Assembly (NCBI GenBank): GCA_017307735.1
Contig: JAFKGR010000015.1
Location: forward strand, 43,592 to 107,591
DNA: 64,000 bases
Reading direction: 5' to 3'
Source: Chitinophagaceae bacterium
GTDB taxonomy: Bacteria > Bacteroidota > Bacteroidia > Chitinophagales > Chitinophagaceae
The translations under genes were made by a program, and so were the position numbers. Positions 52,899 to 61,528 of the stretch are shown piece by piece (the stretch's first letter is position 1; every line of letters begins with the position of its first letter). The notes beneath the pieces are model-generated. The model was given only the letters and a program-made list of their open reading frames with translations. It was not told the origin of the DNA and did not search any database.

Positions 52899-54014
52899 GT
52901 GAATATACCATTAACAGTGCCCAATGTACAATGGGGAACAAATTTTGAATCTCCCACGTTTTGTTTTGGTTCCATTTCTGACTTCGAATATCAGCTTCCT
53001 GCTAATTGGTCTATTGGTACCAGTCAATCTACCGGAAGCAACTGGATTCCAGGTGGAAATACTGTTACAGTTACTACAGACATGTCTACCGGAGATGGAG
53101 GATATATTAGAATTAGGCCTAGAAACAACTGTGGTTCCGGATTGGTAAACGGTCAATTCCCTGGAGCCATCCCAATATCGCGACCCGGTCCAAATCTGAC
53201 TATTTCAACTTTGCAGGACTATATTTGTACAGTTGGTGGAACTACAAGTTTCACCTTGAATGGCTTACCAACAGGCGCCTCTGTAAGTTGGGCTGTCACA
53301 TCTAATTCGTCACAACTTCAGATTTTGGGTTGCTTTAATTGTTCAATTGTTACAGTACAACGTACTGGATCTTTAAATACCAAAGCTACTTTGGTGGCCA
53401 CAGTAACTGATTGTGCTTTCACTTATACTCAATCATATGACGTGACTTTGGGTAAGACCGAATTAAATACGCTTGACATAATTTCTAGTTTTTGTTTATC
53501 AGGGAGAAATGTAAAAGTTCAAGTTAATCCTATTGACTATAATGCATCTTATACTTGGTCTGTAACTCCTCCTGCTCAACTTTCCATTTATACCGGTTCT
53601 CCTTTTACATTTGTGAGGAGCTATGTCACTCCAAGTACTCCAACTGTTACAGTTCAAGCTCAAAATGCCTGTGGCATTTCAACTTATTCACAGGGAGTTT
53701 ATTTGGAAAGATGTCCACTTAGTAGCGCTACGCAGGAATCTAATTTTTCTATGTACGTTTCCCCAAATCCTGCGCATACGAATCTTAATGTTTCAATTAA
53801 GGGTTCGTTGAATAATTCTGTTCGTGAACAGAAGGAGAAAGTTTATTTTGTATTGTATGATTTCATGGGAATCAATTCAGTCAAAAGTTGGGAATTCTCG
53901 AATCAAGAGTCTAAATATAGGCTGGACATAAGCAACGTTGCAAAAGGAACATATGTTTTGATGGCTATCAGAGGTTCACAACAACAGGCAAAACAGGTTG
54001 TTATTGACAGATAA
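52899..54014 (+). CDS. C-terminal part of the interrupted protein with type IX secretion signal
   Basis: In the same frame as the preceding piece, directly after the TAG. The first possible start is a GTG at 52899, but there is no signal peptide, so an independently translated product could not be exported. The sequence has repeated Ig/PKD-like beta domains (about 1-280) with paired Cys residues, and ends with a type A T9SS C-terminal domain: SNFSMYVSPNPAHTNLNVSI, VLYDFMG and YRLDISNVAKGTYVL near the end. The family is cell-surface and adhesin-like; ligand unknown. Confidence 0.72.
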   Translation: MNIPLTVPNVQWGTNFESPTFCFGSISDFEYQLPANWSIGTSQSTGSNWIPGGNTVTVTTDMSTGDGGYIRIRPRNNCGSGLVNGQFPGAIPISRPGPNLTISTLQDYICTVGGTTSFTLNGLPTGASVSWAVTSNSSQLQILGCFNCSIVTVQRTGSLNTKATLVATVTDCAFTYTQSYDVTLGKTELNTLDIISSFCLSGRNVKVQVNPIDYNASYTWSVTPPAQLSIYTGSPFTFVRSYVTPSTPTVTVQAQNACGISTYSQGVYLERCPLSSATQESNFSMYVSPNPAHTNLNVSIKGSLNNSVREQKEKVYFVLYDFMGINSVKSWEFSNQESKYRLDISNVAKGTYVLMAIRGSQQQAKQVVIDR

Positions 54015-54267
54015 GGATGAAAGAAATTTGAATTCGAGGTATATTTAATTTATTTTATCAATAATTTGTTATGTAACAATTAGTGATGTTTTGTTGATCT
54101 GCATGGCTTCAACTAAGAAGGAAGTTTAAAAGCTTATTTCCGAAGACTTGCTAAATAAGCTCTGATTGATTTTAAATTATTGTTCAATTGAAAATGTAAT
54201 ATTTAATTCTCTAAAAGAGATATATAAAATTTTTCAAAAAATTTTCAAAAGTATCCAAGTAATTATT

Positions 54268-54879
54268 ATGAAACCCTTTCTAATTTCCCTGATTTTATTC
54301 GGCATAAATGCAAATTCTTATGGGCAGTTGGACCAGAATACATGGCTTGTTGGAGGCTCAGGAAGTTTTTATAAATATACAGAGAACTTTTCTTCTCAGC
54401 CGTTGAGTTTCATTAGGAAAACAAGGACTATAGATGTTTCCGGCGCGATAGGATACTTCATTATTGATAAGACGGTGGTTGGGTTAAGACCTTTTTTATC
54501 TGCATCCGAAACGTCGAGTTCAGGAGTGTTGCTGGCAAAAAACTATGCAGTCGCATTTGGACCGTTTGCAAGATATTATTTTTTAAGAGGTGAGAGGAGA
54601 GCAAATTTACTAATGGATATAGGGTATGCCTTCGGACGCAATTTGAACCGTTTAGCGGATGGTAGCAAAGGGAAGAATAACATTTTTTCTTTGGTGGGTG
54701 GAATTGAAGCTTTTTTCAACTCCACGGCGGGTATAGAGGTTTTGTTCGGATATGTCAACAGGATCGTTTCTACGGATAATGCATCTGACCCTCAGTTAAA
54801 TCAGTCTTCAAATAAGAAAGGGTTTCAATTTTCAATTGGATTTCAAATTCATTTGAAAAAAACAGATGAAAAAATATGA
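54268..54879 (+). CDS. Small outer membrane beta-barrel protein (paralogue 2)
   Basis: A 203-residue paralogue of the gene at 51911. The ATG at 54268 begins the signal peptide (ends NSYGQ); the frame is open 34 codons upstream but that part is AT-rich leader. Matches include NTWLVGGSGSFYKYTENFSS, GPFARYYFLRGERRANLLMD, LFGYVNR and SSNKKGFQFSIGFQIHL. The C-terminus has a short charged extension (KKTDEKI). It probably arose by tandem duplication across the intervening type IX-secreted gene. Function unknown. Confidence 0.78.
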   Translation: MKPFLISLILFGINANSYGQLDQNTWLVGGSGSFYKYTENFSSQPLSFIRKTRTIDVSGAIGYFIIDKTVVGLRPFLSASETSSSGVLLAKNYAVAFGPFARYYFLRGERRANLLMDIGYAFGRNLNRLADGSKGKNNIFSLVGGIEAFFNSTAGIEVLFGYVNRIVSTDNASDPQLNQSSNKKGFQFSIGFQIHLKKTDEKI

Positions 54880-55144
54880 GGTAACTTTTCCATTCAATTA
54901 TGACCATTTAGATTTCGGATTTTCAGCCAAAATGTAATTTGAATATGTGCTTTCAAAAAAATTCATATTCGTTGTTCAATCAATAAAGAAAATGAGGAAA
55001 AGTGAGCAGGGGATATCAGTACCCGGTAAATAATAAAATTCTCATTTAGGGATGTTTGAAAGTCTTATATGTGACATCCGCACCAATAAAGTAAAGCATG
55101 ATTAGTTATTCGAATGAATTTCCAGGCGTATAAAACCCGAAGGT

Positions 55145-55606
55145 TTATACTTTTTTTCTGTTCATTGAAATCAGGCTGTCCACTTCCCAAAACTTTTCTT
55201 TTAGTGTGGCCAAGGCAAAGGCGGCCCCTGATGCGGCAAATACAGAAGCATCAAATGCCGTTTTAATTCCTGTGGAAAAAGTCATAGACAGTGCAAAAAT
55301 TAAAAGCAGGATGCCACTCAGCTTTGCAAATAATTCTGTTTTATATCCGATTATTAAAGCCAGGGCAAAAACGATTTCTGCGATGGTTGAAATAACACCA
55401 AGCGTTGGAATTGCTGATTGCGGAAACCACGGATTAAGAGTACCTGTGTATTGAAGAAAATGATTCCAGTTTCCCCATGCTAAATGGTAATGCCACATGC
55501 CAAAACGATCTCCCACCGCCGACAGGAATCCGGCAGCAATAGCAAATCTGAGAAATAATTTTACAAGTTTCCGGTACATCATATTTTGTTTTACTCTTTC
55601 AACCAT
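55145..55606 (-). CDS. DoxX family membrane protein
   Basis: A 153-residue, four-helix membrane protein. LFLRFAIAAGFLSAVGDRFGMW is the DoxX-type first helix (seen in part), followed by ISTIAEIVFALALIIGYKT and the final helices. DoxX proteins have been linked to terminal oxidases and to thiol redox balance, but the function of this one is unknown. The frame is open to 55750; that extension is low-complexity, so the ATG at 55606 was chosen (codons at MMYRK are alternatives). It is divergent from the SatD gene, with the 28-bp repeats between. Confidence 0.75.
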   Translation of the reverse strand: MVERVKQNMMYRKLVKLFLRFAIAAGFLSAVGDRFGMWHYHLAWGNWNHFLQYTGTLNPWFPQSAIPTLGVISTIAEIVFALALIIGYKTELFAKLSGILLLIFALSMTFSTGIKTAFDASVFAASGAAFALATLKEKFWEVDSLISMNRKKV

Positions 55607-55768
55607 ACCGATAAATATACTACTTCCGGAATTTCGCCGAAAAAATATTGATTCAATTTTCTGCTGATTGTTGATGTAATAATTGATGAAATACTTTTTT
55701 ACTTCAATGAAGTTATTCTCTGGCAAAGATGAGGATATTACCACCACCATCTTTTTTCAGAAATTATT

Positions 55769-55864
55769 AGTGAATCTGCTTATAAAATGAATTATTAGCG
55801 AATTTACTTATAAAATGGATTATTAGCGAATTTGCTTATAAAATGGATTATTAGCGAATTTGCT
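55769..55864 (+). repeat. Four direct repeats with 28-bp period upstream of satD
   Basis: Near-palindromic 12-mers of type AGCGAATTTGCT (dyad AGCnAATTnGCT) start at 55769, 55797, 55825 and 55853, exactly 28 bases apart, each followed by TATA. The first (AGTGAATCTGCT) and second (AGCGAATTTACT) have diverged; the third and fourth are identical. The last ends 24 bases before the satD ATG. Regular helical-phase spacing and a dyad suggest operator sites for a dimeric regulator. Confidence 0.75.
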
Positions 55865-55888
55865 TATATTCGGGTAATTTATCACGGT

Positions 55889-56497
55889 ATGATAGCTGTT
55901 GTTACAGGCGATATTGTCAATTCTGCAAAAGTCAAACCGACGGTTTATCTGAAAATTCTGAAAGGATTTTTAGAAAAGCAGGGGAAACCCCCGAAATCAT
56001 GGGAAATATTCCGGGGTGATTCTTTTCAGTTCAAATGTAAACCCGAAGACGCTTTTCGCAAGTTTCTGTTATTGAAAAGCAAGATTAAACAAATATCAGG
56101 ACTAGACATACGTATAAGCATTGGCGTTGGGACCCTGGATTATGAGGCACCTAAAATATCAGAATCAAACGGATCCGCCTTTGTAAATTCCGGCAGGACG
56201 TTTGACACCATGAAAGGTTCTCAATACCTGGTGTTCACCACAGGAAATAATGAAGTGGATAAAATACTTAATTTGCTTGCCAGATTTGCTTCTCCCTGGA
56301 TGGATGGATGGACGGTAGCAGGTGCCCTGGCTGTGGAGATTATTTTGGAACATCCAAGGTGGAATCAGCAACAGATAGCGGCCCGGCTCAAAATAAACCA
56401 GTCAGCCGTCAGCCAAAACAGAAAACGAACCCAATTAGATACGTTGCTCGAGTTTGATGAATATTACCGGACAATTATAACTTCATTAAAGCCATGA
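55889..56497 (+). CDS. SatD family protein with C-terminal helix-turn-helix
   Basis: A 202-residue protein. The N-terminal MIAVVTGDIVNS and FRGDSFQF match the SatD family; the middle has ISIGVGTLDYEAPKISESNGSAFVNSGR (in part), typical of it. The C-terminal part (about 150-190) contains a helix-turn-helix, WNQQQIAARLKINQSAVSQNRKR, so it probably binds DNA. The ATG at 55889 is preferred; the frame extends 19 codons upstream only through the repeats. The stop overlaps the DUF3307 gene by 4 bases. The upstream dyad repeats suggest autoregulation (inference). Confidence 0.82.
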   Translation: MIAVVTGDIVNSAKVKPTVYLKILKGFLEKQGKPPKSWEIFRGDSFQFKCKPEDAFRKFLLLKSKIKQISGLDIRISIGVGTLDYEAPKISESNGSAFVNSGRTFDTMKGSQYLVFTTGNNEVDKILNLLARFASPWMDGWTVAGALAVEIILEHPRWNQQQIAARLKINQSAVSQNRKRTQLDTLLEFDEYYRTIITSLKP

Positions 56498-57222
56498 TAT
56501 TATTCCTAAAACTGCTGCTTGCTCATCTGCTCGGAGATTTTGTATTGCAACCTGAAAGCTGGGTGAAGGAAAAGGAATTGAAAAAATACCGGAGCCCCAA
56601 ACTTTATTTACATGTTTTGATTCACTTCATTCTGATGGTAATATTCACCCGGGATATATCTCTTTTACCGGTAATTCTAATTATTTCTGTATCCCACCTT
56701 TTGATCGATATACTCAAAGTTGGGTTTCAGAATGAGCATAATAGGAGAACCTTGTTTTTTGTCGATCAGGTTTTGCATTTATTGGTGCTCGTAATAACTG
56801 TTATTATCATTCTGCCGCAGTCAATAATTATAGGTCAAAAGGAAATTAACTATATACTTATTTTATTCACCGCCATTTTGTTTTTATTAAGTCCCAGCTC
56901 GATCATCATAAAAACAATTTTATCAAAGTGGACTCCTGATGCACGAATCAATAATCAGGAAATGGAAACATCCTCTCTGCTGAATGCCGGCAAGATGATT
57001 GGTTACCTTGAGAGATTGCTGGTTTTTATTTTTATACTCAATGTGCAATGGGCCGCCATTGGTTTTCTGGTAACGGCCAAATCTGTTTTTCGCTTTGGCG
57101 ATTTAAAAATGGGACGCGACAGAAAATTGACGGAGTATATCTTGATAGGTACACTTCTGAGTTTTGGCATGGCTATTTTGGTTGGTACAACAGTTGAAAA
57201 GATGATTGCAATCATCGAATAA
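56494..57222 (+). CDS. DUF3307 membrane protein
   Basis: A 242-residue protein with about seven membrane helices. The N-terminus LLAHLLGDFVLQPESWVKEKELKKY and the HVLIHFILM segment are the DUF3307 signature, with the buried His/Asp residues HLLGDF, HLLIDILK and the DQVLHLL helix. Function is unknown. It is translationally coupled to the SatD gene by an ATGA overlap; SatD plus DUF3307 pairs recur in many bacteria, so the two probably act together. Confidence 0.85.
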   Translation: MILFLKLLLAHLLGDFVLQPESWVKEKELKKYRSPKLYLHVLIHFILMVIFTRDISLLPVILIISVSHLLIDILKVGFQNEHNRRTLFFVDQVLHLLVLVITVIIILPQSIIIGQKEINYILILFTAILFLLSPSSIIIKTILSKWTPDARINNQEMETSSLLNAGKMIGYLERLLVFIFILNVQWAAIGFLVTAKSVFRFGDLKMGRDRKLTEYILIGTLLSFGMAILVGTTVEKMIAIIE

Positions 57223-57245
57223 AAAAAACCGCACTGTGGCGGTTT
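57221..57245. terminator. Bidirectional terminator between DUF3307 and rplT
   Basis: AAACCGC (57226-57232) pairs with GCGGTTT (57239-57245) around ACTGTG. On the minus strand the stem is followed by eight T's and ends the rpmI-rplT unit. Confidence 0.82.
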
Positions 57246-57269
57246 AATAACTTTTTATGGATTCGAAAT

Positions 57270-57614
57270 CTATTTTACGTTGGAGATAAGCGACTTGAAA
57301 CTTTCGGGTTCATTCATCGCAATATCAGCAAGAACTTTACGATTCAGATCGATCCCTTTCTCATGAAGTTTATGAATGAATTCGCTGTAAGTAAGCCCTT
57401 CGGCACGAACTGCCGCATTGATTCTGGCGATCCAAAGCCTGCGGTATTCGCGCTTTTTAAGTTTGCGTCCTGCATAGGCATAGGTCATTCCCTTTTCCTG
57501 TACATTTTTCGCAACTGTGTAAACATTTTTTCTTTTTCCGTAATAGCCTTTTGCCGCTTTTAAAACTCTTTTTCTGCGGGCATGGCTGGCAACTGAATTG
57601 ACTGAACGTGGCAT
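57270..57614 (-). CDS. rplT: 50S ribosomal protein L20
   Basis: A 114-residue basic protein binding 23S rRNA early in 50S assembly, and in many bacteria a repressor of its own operon. The N-terminus [26 protein letters not shown] and the core [22 protein letters not shown] (seen in part) are conserved throughout, with normal length. It lies 46 bases after rpmI on the same strand and ends in a strong terminator. Confidence 0.97.
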   Translation of the reverse strand: MPRSVNSVASHARRKRVLKAAKGYYGKRKNVYTVAKNVQEKGMTYAYAGRKLKKREYRRLWIARINAAVRAEGLTYSEFIHKLHEKGIDLNRKVLADIAMNEPESFKSLISNVK

Positions 57615-57660
57615 GGTGTAATATTTTTTCCCTGTCGGGAGTTAATAAAATTGTTCTTGT

Positions 57661-57858
57661 TTATTTCATTCTGAGCATGTGTAATACAGACGGCCTGTTG
57701 GTTTTGTCAACCACACCTTTCTTGCGAAGGTTTCTTTTGCGTTTGGTGGACTTTTTAGTGAGGATGTGCCGTTTGAATGACTTTTGATAAACAATTTCAC
57801 CGCTGCCGGTAACTTTGAAGCGCTTCTTTGCGCCTGAGTTGGTTTTAACCTTTGGCAT
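57661..57858 (-). CDS. rpmI: 50S ribosomal protein L35
   Basis: A 65-residue, very basic ribosomal protein: [22 protein letters not shown], then [22 protein letters not shown] and the end HMLRMK. It is normally the middle gene of infC-rpmI-rplT. Here the upstream neighbour is a divergent methyltransferase gene, so infC is not linked and rpmI has its own ~120-base leader with a promoter box. Confidence 0.97.
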   Translation of the reverse strand: MPKVKTNSGAKKRFKVTGSGEIVYQKSFKRHILTKKSTKRKRNLRKKGVVDKTNRPSVLHMLRMK

Positions 57859-57994
57859 TTTTTAAAATTTACTTTTACACCCTTGCCGGCGTCCCGAACA
57901 GTCGGGCACTTATGGAGCCATGTGGGCAATATGTTTTATGAGCCTTTCCTAAATCAACCAAAACACAAAAAGCTGAAAAAGGGTTGCAAAAGTA
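57859..57994 (-). promoter_or_regulatory. rpmI-rplT promoter and leader
   Basis: On the minus strand a -7 box TACTTTTG (57994-57987) would start a transcript about 120 bases before rpmI. The leader contains hairpin CCCGA-CTGT-TCGGG (57906-57893 on the minus strand). A long leader with a hairpin before rpmI-rplT is where L20 autoregulatory structures occur in other phyla, so it is a candidate for such control. The rest of the gap (57995-58238) holds the divergent methyltransferase promoter and nothing else recognisable. Confidence 0.45.
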
Positions 57995-58238
57995 ATAAAA
58001 AATTATTTCTGATGTGTTTTTCTTCTCATATTAAATATTTAAATCAACCCTCTTCTTTTTTTACCTGCAGGAGAGGGCAAATCTAACCGGGAATGATTTG
58101 GATGCGCTTCTTTCAGAATAGTTATTGCTTCATCTTTCACTTCCGTATAGCAAATATTTTTTCATGAAATGCTTTCTTAATTAACTGTCATTTTTCGTCA
58201 GTTTTTCCCTCGCTGGTAAATGACTCCCGGTTAAACCG

Positions 58239-59042
58239 GTGAACTTCGAACAAATCGTAAACTTTATGAGCAATTTGGTTTTAGATACACGTCAGGGACA
58301 TTGGCTTCTGGCAAAAATGGGAAAGAAAGTGTTGCGTCCCGGAGGGAAAGAACTTACATTGAAACTGATAGAAGGAATGAATTTTAAAAATCAGGATGAT
58401 GTGATAGAATTTGCACCCGGAATAGGATACACTGCCTTCAAGGTCTTGGAAAAGAAACCAAAGTCATACACCGGTGTTGATCTGAATGAAGAAGCTGCCA
58501 CTTCTCTCAGGAAAAAGATTCATGGAAATAACAGGCAGATTATTGTTGGTAATGCTGCCGAAACCCATCTTCCGGATGCTTCGGCCGACAAGGTGTATGG
58601 AGAAGCTATGCTGACCATGCATGTGGACAGGCGCAAATCCGATATTATTCGTGAAGCCCACCGGTTGCTCAGGCCGGGCGGATATTATGGAATTCATGAA
58701 TTGGGATTGGTACCCGATAATATTTCAGAAGAAAAGAAAGCAATCATTCAACGTGAACTTAGCAAATGCATCAAAGTAAATGCAAGGCCATTAACTCAAT
58801 TGGAATGGATTCAACTGCTGACAGATGAAGGATTTGAAATTGTGCATGTTTATACAAATACAATGCATCTGCTCGAAACCCGCCGTATCATTGATGATGA
58901 GGGACTTTTACGTAGCCTTAAGATAACATTTAATATTTATCGCAATCCTTCAGCCCGTAAAAGAATTAATGAGATGAAATGTGTATTTAATAAATATGAT
59001 AAAGAAATGAACGCCATTGCTATAGTTGCAAGAAAAAAATAA
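58239..59042 (+). CDS. Class I SAM-dependent methyltransferase, substrate unknown
   Basis: A 267-residue (GTG start) or 258-residue (ATG at 58266) cytosolic protein. Motif I is VIEFAPGIGYTAFKVL, motif II is YTGVDLNEEAATSL, then IVGNAAETHLPDASADKVYGEAM and RLLRPGGYYGIHELGL complete the Rossmann methyltransferase pattern of the ubiE/small-molecule type. The N-terminal LDTRQGHWLLAKMGKKVLRPGGKE precedes it. The C-terminal ~80 residues are helical and charged. There is no operon partner that identifies the substrate. Confidence 0.8.
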   Translation: MNFEQIVNFMSNLVLDTRQGHWLLAKMGKKVLRPGGKELTLKLIEGMNFKNQDDVIEFAPGIGYTAFKVLEKKPKSYTGVDLNEEAATSLRKKIHGNNRQIIVGNAAETHLPDASADKVYGEAMLTMHVDRRKSDIIREAHRLLRPGGYYGIHELGLVPDNISEEKKAIIQRELSKCIKVNARPLTQLEWIQLLTDEGFEIVHVYTNTMHLLETRRIIDDEGLLRSLKITFNIYRNPSARKRINEMKCVFNKYDKEMNAIAIVARKK

Positions 59043-59132
59043 TTTCTGCCACAGGCAGTAATTGTGTCACCCCTCCTGCCTTGGTATGCAGATTGACAAA
59101 GGGTATTTGTAAAGAATTTAAAATCCAAAAAA

Positions 59133-60449
59133 ATGAAACAAAATAACATAAAAGTTGTGGTGGTCGGAGGTGGATTTGCAGGATTGAATCTGGTAAAAAA
59201 ACTTTCTAAAAATAAAAGTTTTCAGATTACACTTGTTGATCATAATAATTATCACTATTTCCCTCCTCTTCTTTACCAGGTTGCGAGTGCTTTTATTGAA
59301 CCTTCCAACATAAGTTATCCATTTCGCCGGATGTTTCATACAAAAAAGAATCTCAGGTTTCACATGGGATCATTGGTGAATGTGGATCTGGAAAATAAGA
59401 TTGTTGAAACTTCAAATGATAATCTGCGGTATGATTACCTTGTCCTCGCCATGGGCACACGATCCAACTATTTTGGAATGAGGAATGTGCAGGAACATGC
59501 CTGGCCGATGAAAACAATTAATGATGCCCTGAATCTTCGCAACCATATTTTACTCTCCATGGAAAAAGCAGTGAGGGCAACCACGAAGGAGGAAAGAAAG
59601 AGAGCGCTCAATATTGTTGTAGCAGGAGGAGGGCCAACAGGAGTTGAAATTTCAGGGATGATCGCAGAACTTGGGCACAATGTTGCACGCAGGGAATATC
59701 CTGAAATCAAAAACTTTCAGGGGCACATCCATTTGGTAGATATGGCGCCTGTGTTGTTGGGGACAATGAGTAAAAAAGCTCAGAAGATGGCATCTTCGGT
59801 ATTGTCTAAACTGGGGGTAAAGATCATGTGTAACGTTGCGGTAAAAGATTACCGGGATGGTATTGTTTATTTATCCGACGGAAAAGAAATTACCACCGAT
59901 ACATTGATATGGACTTCGGGTGTTGTGGCAAATGATATTCCCGGGCTTCCTGATGATATAACGGGTAGGGGTAAACGAATTCAGGTAAATGAATTCAATG
60001 AAGTGAAAAATATTCCTGGTGTTTTTGCAATTGGCGACATTTCTATCCAGACAACGGACGGCAATTTTCCCAAAGGACATCCTCAATTGGCACAGGTAGC
60101 TATTCAGCAGGGGAAATTACTCGCGAAAAATCTGGCCAGAAAAAGTTCAGGAATGGAAATGATACCTTTTGCCTACAATGACAAAGGCAGTATGGCTATT
60201 GTGAGTAAATACAAGGCTGTCGCTGATTTGCACAGGTTCAGCCTGACCGGTTACTTTGCCTGGGTTATCTGGCTTTTCATTCACATTATTCCCCTGATCG
60301 GGTATCGTAACAAAGCAAAACTTGCATTCAACTGGTTCTGGTCATTCATTACCAACAATCCTACACTGAGATTAATTATCCGGCCGGGAAAAGTTGTTGA
60401 TGAAAATGACGAGAAACATACCGAAGAAAGATTGGGATCGTTTGCCTGA
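59133..60449 (+). CDS. ndh: Type II NADH:quinone oxidoreductase
   Basis: A 438-residue flavoprotein that transfers electrons from NADH to quinone without pumping protons. The FAD motif VVVVGGGFAGLNLVKKL is at residues 7-23, the NADH motif VVAGGGPTGVEISGMIAEL near 165, and GVFAIGDISIQ closes the FAD site; HPQLAQVAIQQGKLLAKNL is the quinone-side conserved segment. The C-terminus has two hydrophobic stretches (YFAWVIWLFIHIIPLIGY and beyond) that anchor it to the membrane, as in mitochondrial and bacterial NDH-2. It stands alone. Confidence 0.92.
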   Translation: MKQNNIKVVVVGGGFAGLNLVKKLSKNKSFQITLVDHNNYHYFPPLLYQVASAFIEPSNISYPFRRMFHTKKNLRFHMGSLVNVDLENKIVETSNDNLRYDYLVLAMGTRSNYFGMRNVQEHAWPMKTINDALNLRNHILLSMEKAVRATTKEERKRALNIVVAGGGPTGVEISGMIAELGHNVARREYPEIKNFQGHIHLVDMAPVLLGTMSKKAQKMASSVLSKLGVKIMCNVAVKDYRDGIVYLSDGKEITTDTLIWTSGVVANDIPGLPDDITGRGKRIQVNEFNEVKNIPGVFAIGDISIQTTDGNFPKGHPQLAQVAIQQGKLLAKNLARKSSGMEMIPFAYNDKGSMAIVSKYKAVADLHRFSLTGYFAWVIWLFIHIIPLIGYRNKAKLAFNWFWSFITNNPTLRLIIRPGKVVDENDEKHTEERLGSFA

Positions 60450-60498
60450 TGAAATATTTTGGCAGAAAAGAAATCGGGCTTCAAACTAACCTGTTTTC

Positions 60499-61452
60499 TT
60501 AGTTTAATTTGTCAGAGATATTTTCAGAGATGGATTCTAACGGAAGCTGAAGCAATTCCGGTTCGCTGATTCTCATGAGTTCATTCAACTGGGAGATGCT
60601 GGTTGCGCTTGCTATAGGAGCGGTGATTGTCTCGTTTTTTAAAATCCAGCCAAGAGCCAATGTGGCCATTGAATATCCTGAATCTTTTGAAAGTTTTTCA
60701 AGTTTGTCAATTACGTCTCCCTTTTTTGAAAAGTAACTTGCCACGTTTTCTTTCCTTGTACTTTTAGAAATATCTTCTTCTGTTCTGTATTTGCCGCTTA
60801 AGAATCCGTTTGCGAGAGAGGAATGTGTTACAACCCCGATGTTGTGCCGTTTCACGTATGATTGCAGCTCATTCTCATAGGTTCGATCGAGCAGGTTGTA
60901 TTTTGGTTGATCTGCAACATACGCAGGAAAACCTTTGAAAAGAGACATGTTGAGGGATTCTCTTAACCTTGGGACTAAAAAGTTGCTGGCACCGATATAC
61001 CGTACTTTTCCCTGCTTAATCAATTTGTCGTATGCACTCAGAGTCTCTTCCACCGGGGTGTCCAGGTCGTCTTTGTGCGAGAAGTACAAATCGATGTAGT
61101 CAGTCTGCAAACGTTTTAAAGATAATTCTGCCTGATAAACTATTTGGGATTCCGACAACCCTTTTCCGTCACCCGGAATCGGATCACCTACTTTCGTGAA
61201 AATAAAAAGATCTTTTCTCTTCCCTGAATTCCTGAGCCATTCACCAATAATCGTTTCTGATTCGCCTCCTTTATTTCCCGGAACCCATGCGGAATAGGAG
61301 TTTGCCGTGTCAACACTGTTAAATCCTTTTCCGACAAAAGTATCGAGGAGATCAAAAGATGTTTTCTTGTCTATTGTCCAGCCAAAGACATTTCCTCCCA
61401 ATACAAGCGGCGCCAGATTCAAATCACTTTCTCCCAACTTTCGCTTTTCCAT
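60499..61452 (-). CDS. Aldo/keto reductase
   Basis: A 317-residue NADPH-dependent oxidoreductase with a TIM-barrel pattern. The catalytic tetrad is visible: Asp and Tyr in VDTANSYSAW, Lys in FIFTKVGD and His in YFSHKDDLD. Typical late motifs are RYIGASNF, QPKYNLLDR and ATLALGWILKNETITAPIASATS (in part). It most resembles the YghZ/Gcy-type general AKR group; the natural substrate is unknown. The adjacent egtB is on the other strand and starts 77 bases away. Confidence 0.92.
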   Translation of the reverse strand: MEKRKLGESDLNLAPLVLGGNVFGWTIDKKTSFDLLDTFVGKGFNSVDTANSYSAWVPGNKGGESETIIGEWLRNSGKRKDLFIFTKVGDPIPGDGKGLSESQIVYQAELSLKRLQTDYIDLYFSHKDDLDTPVEETLSAYDKLIKQGKVRYIGASNFLVPRLRESLNMSLFKGFPAYVADQPKYNLLDRTYENELQSYVKRHNIGVVTHSSLANGFLSGKYRTEEDISKSTRKENVASYFSKKGDVIDKLEKLSKDSGYSMATLALGWILKNETITAPIASATSISQLNELMRISEPELLQLPLESISENISDKLN

Positions 61453-61528
61453 CTGCTAATGTGGTTTTCAAAATATCTCTATCAAAAACCTTGCACAATA
61501 GTTGCAGTACACAAATAAACTTTTTGCC

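Noticed and set aside
52521..54014. Frameshift as the cause of the split gene
   Set aside because: Both halves are in the same frame (both starts divisible by 3), so a single in-frame stop explains the break and no base gain or loss is needed.
57666..57929. 87-codon minus-strand frame overlapping rpmI
   Set aside because: It is a shifted reading of rpmI and its leader; rpmI itself is unmistakable.
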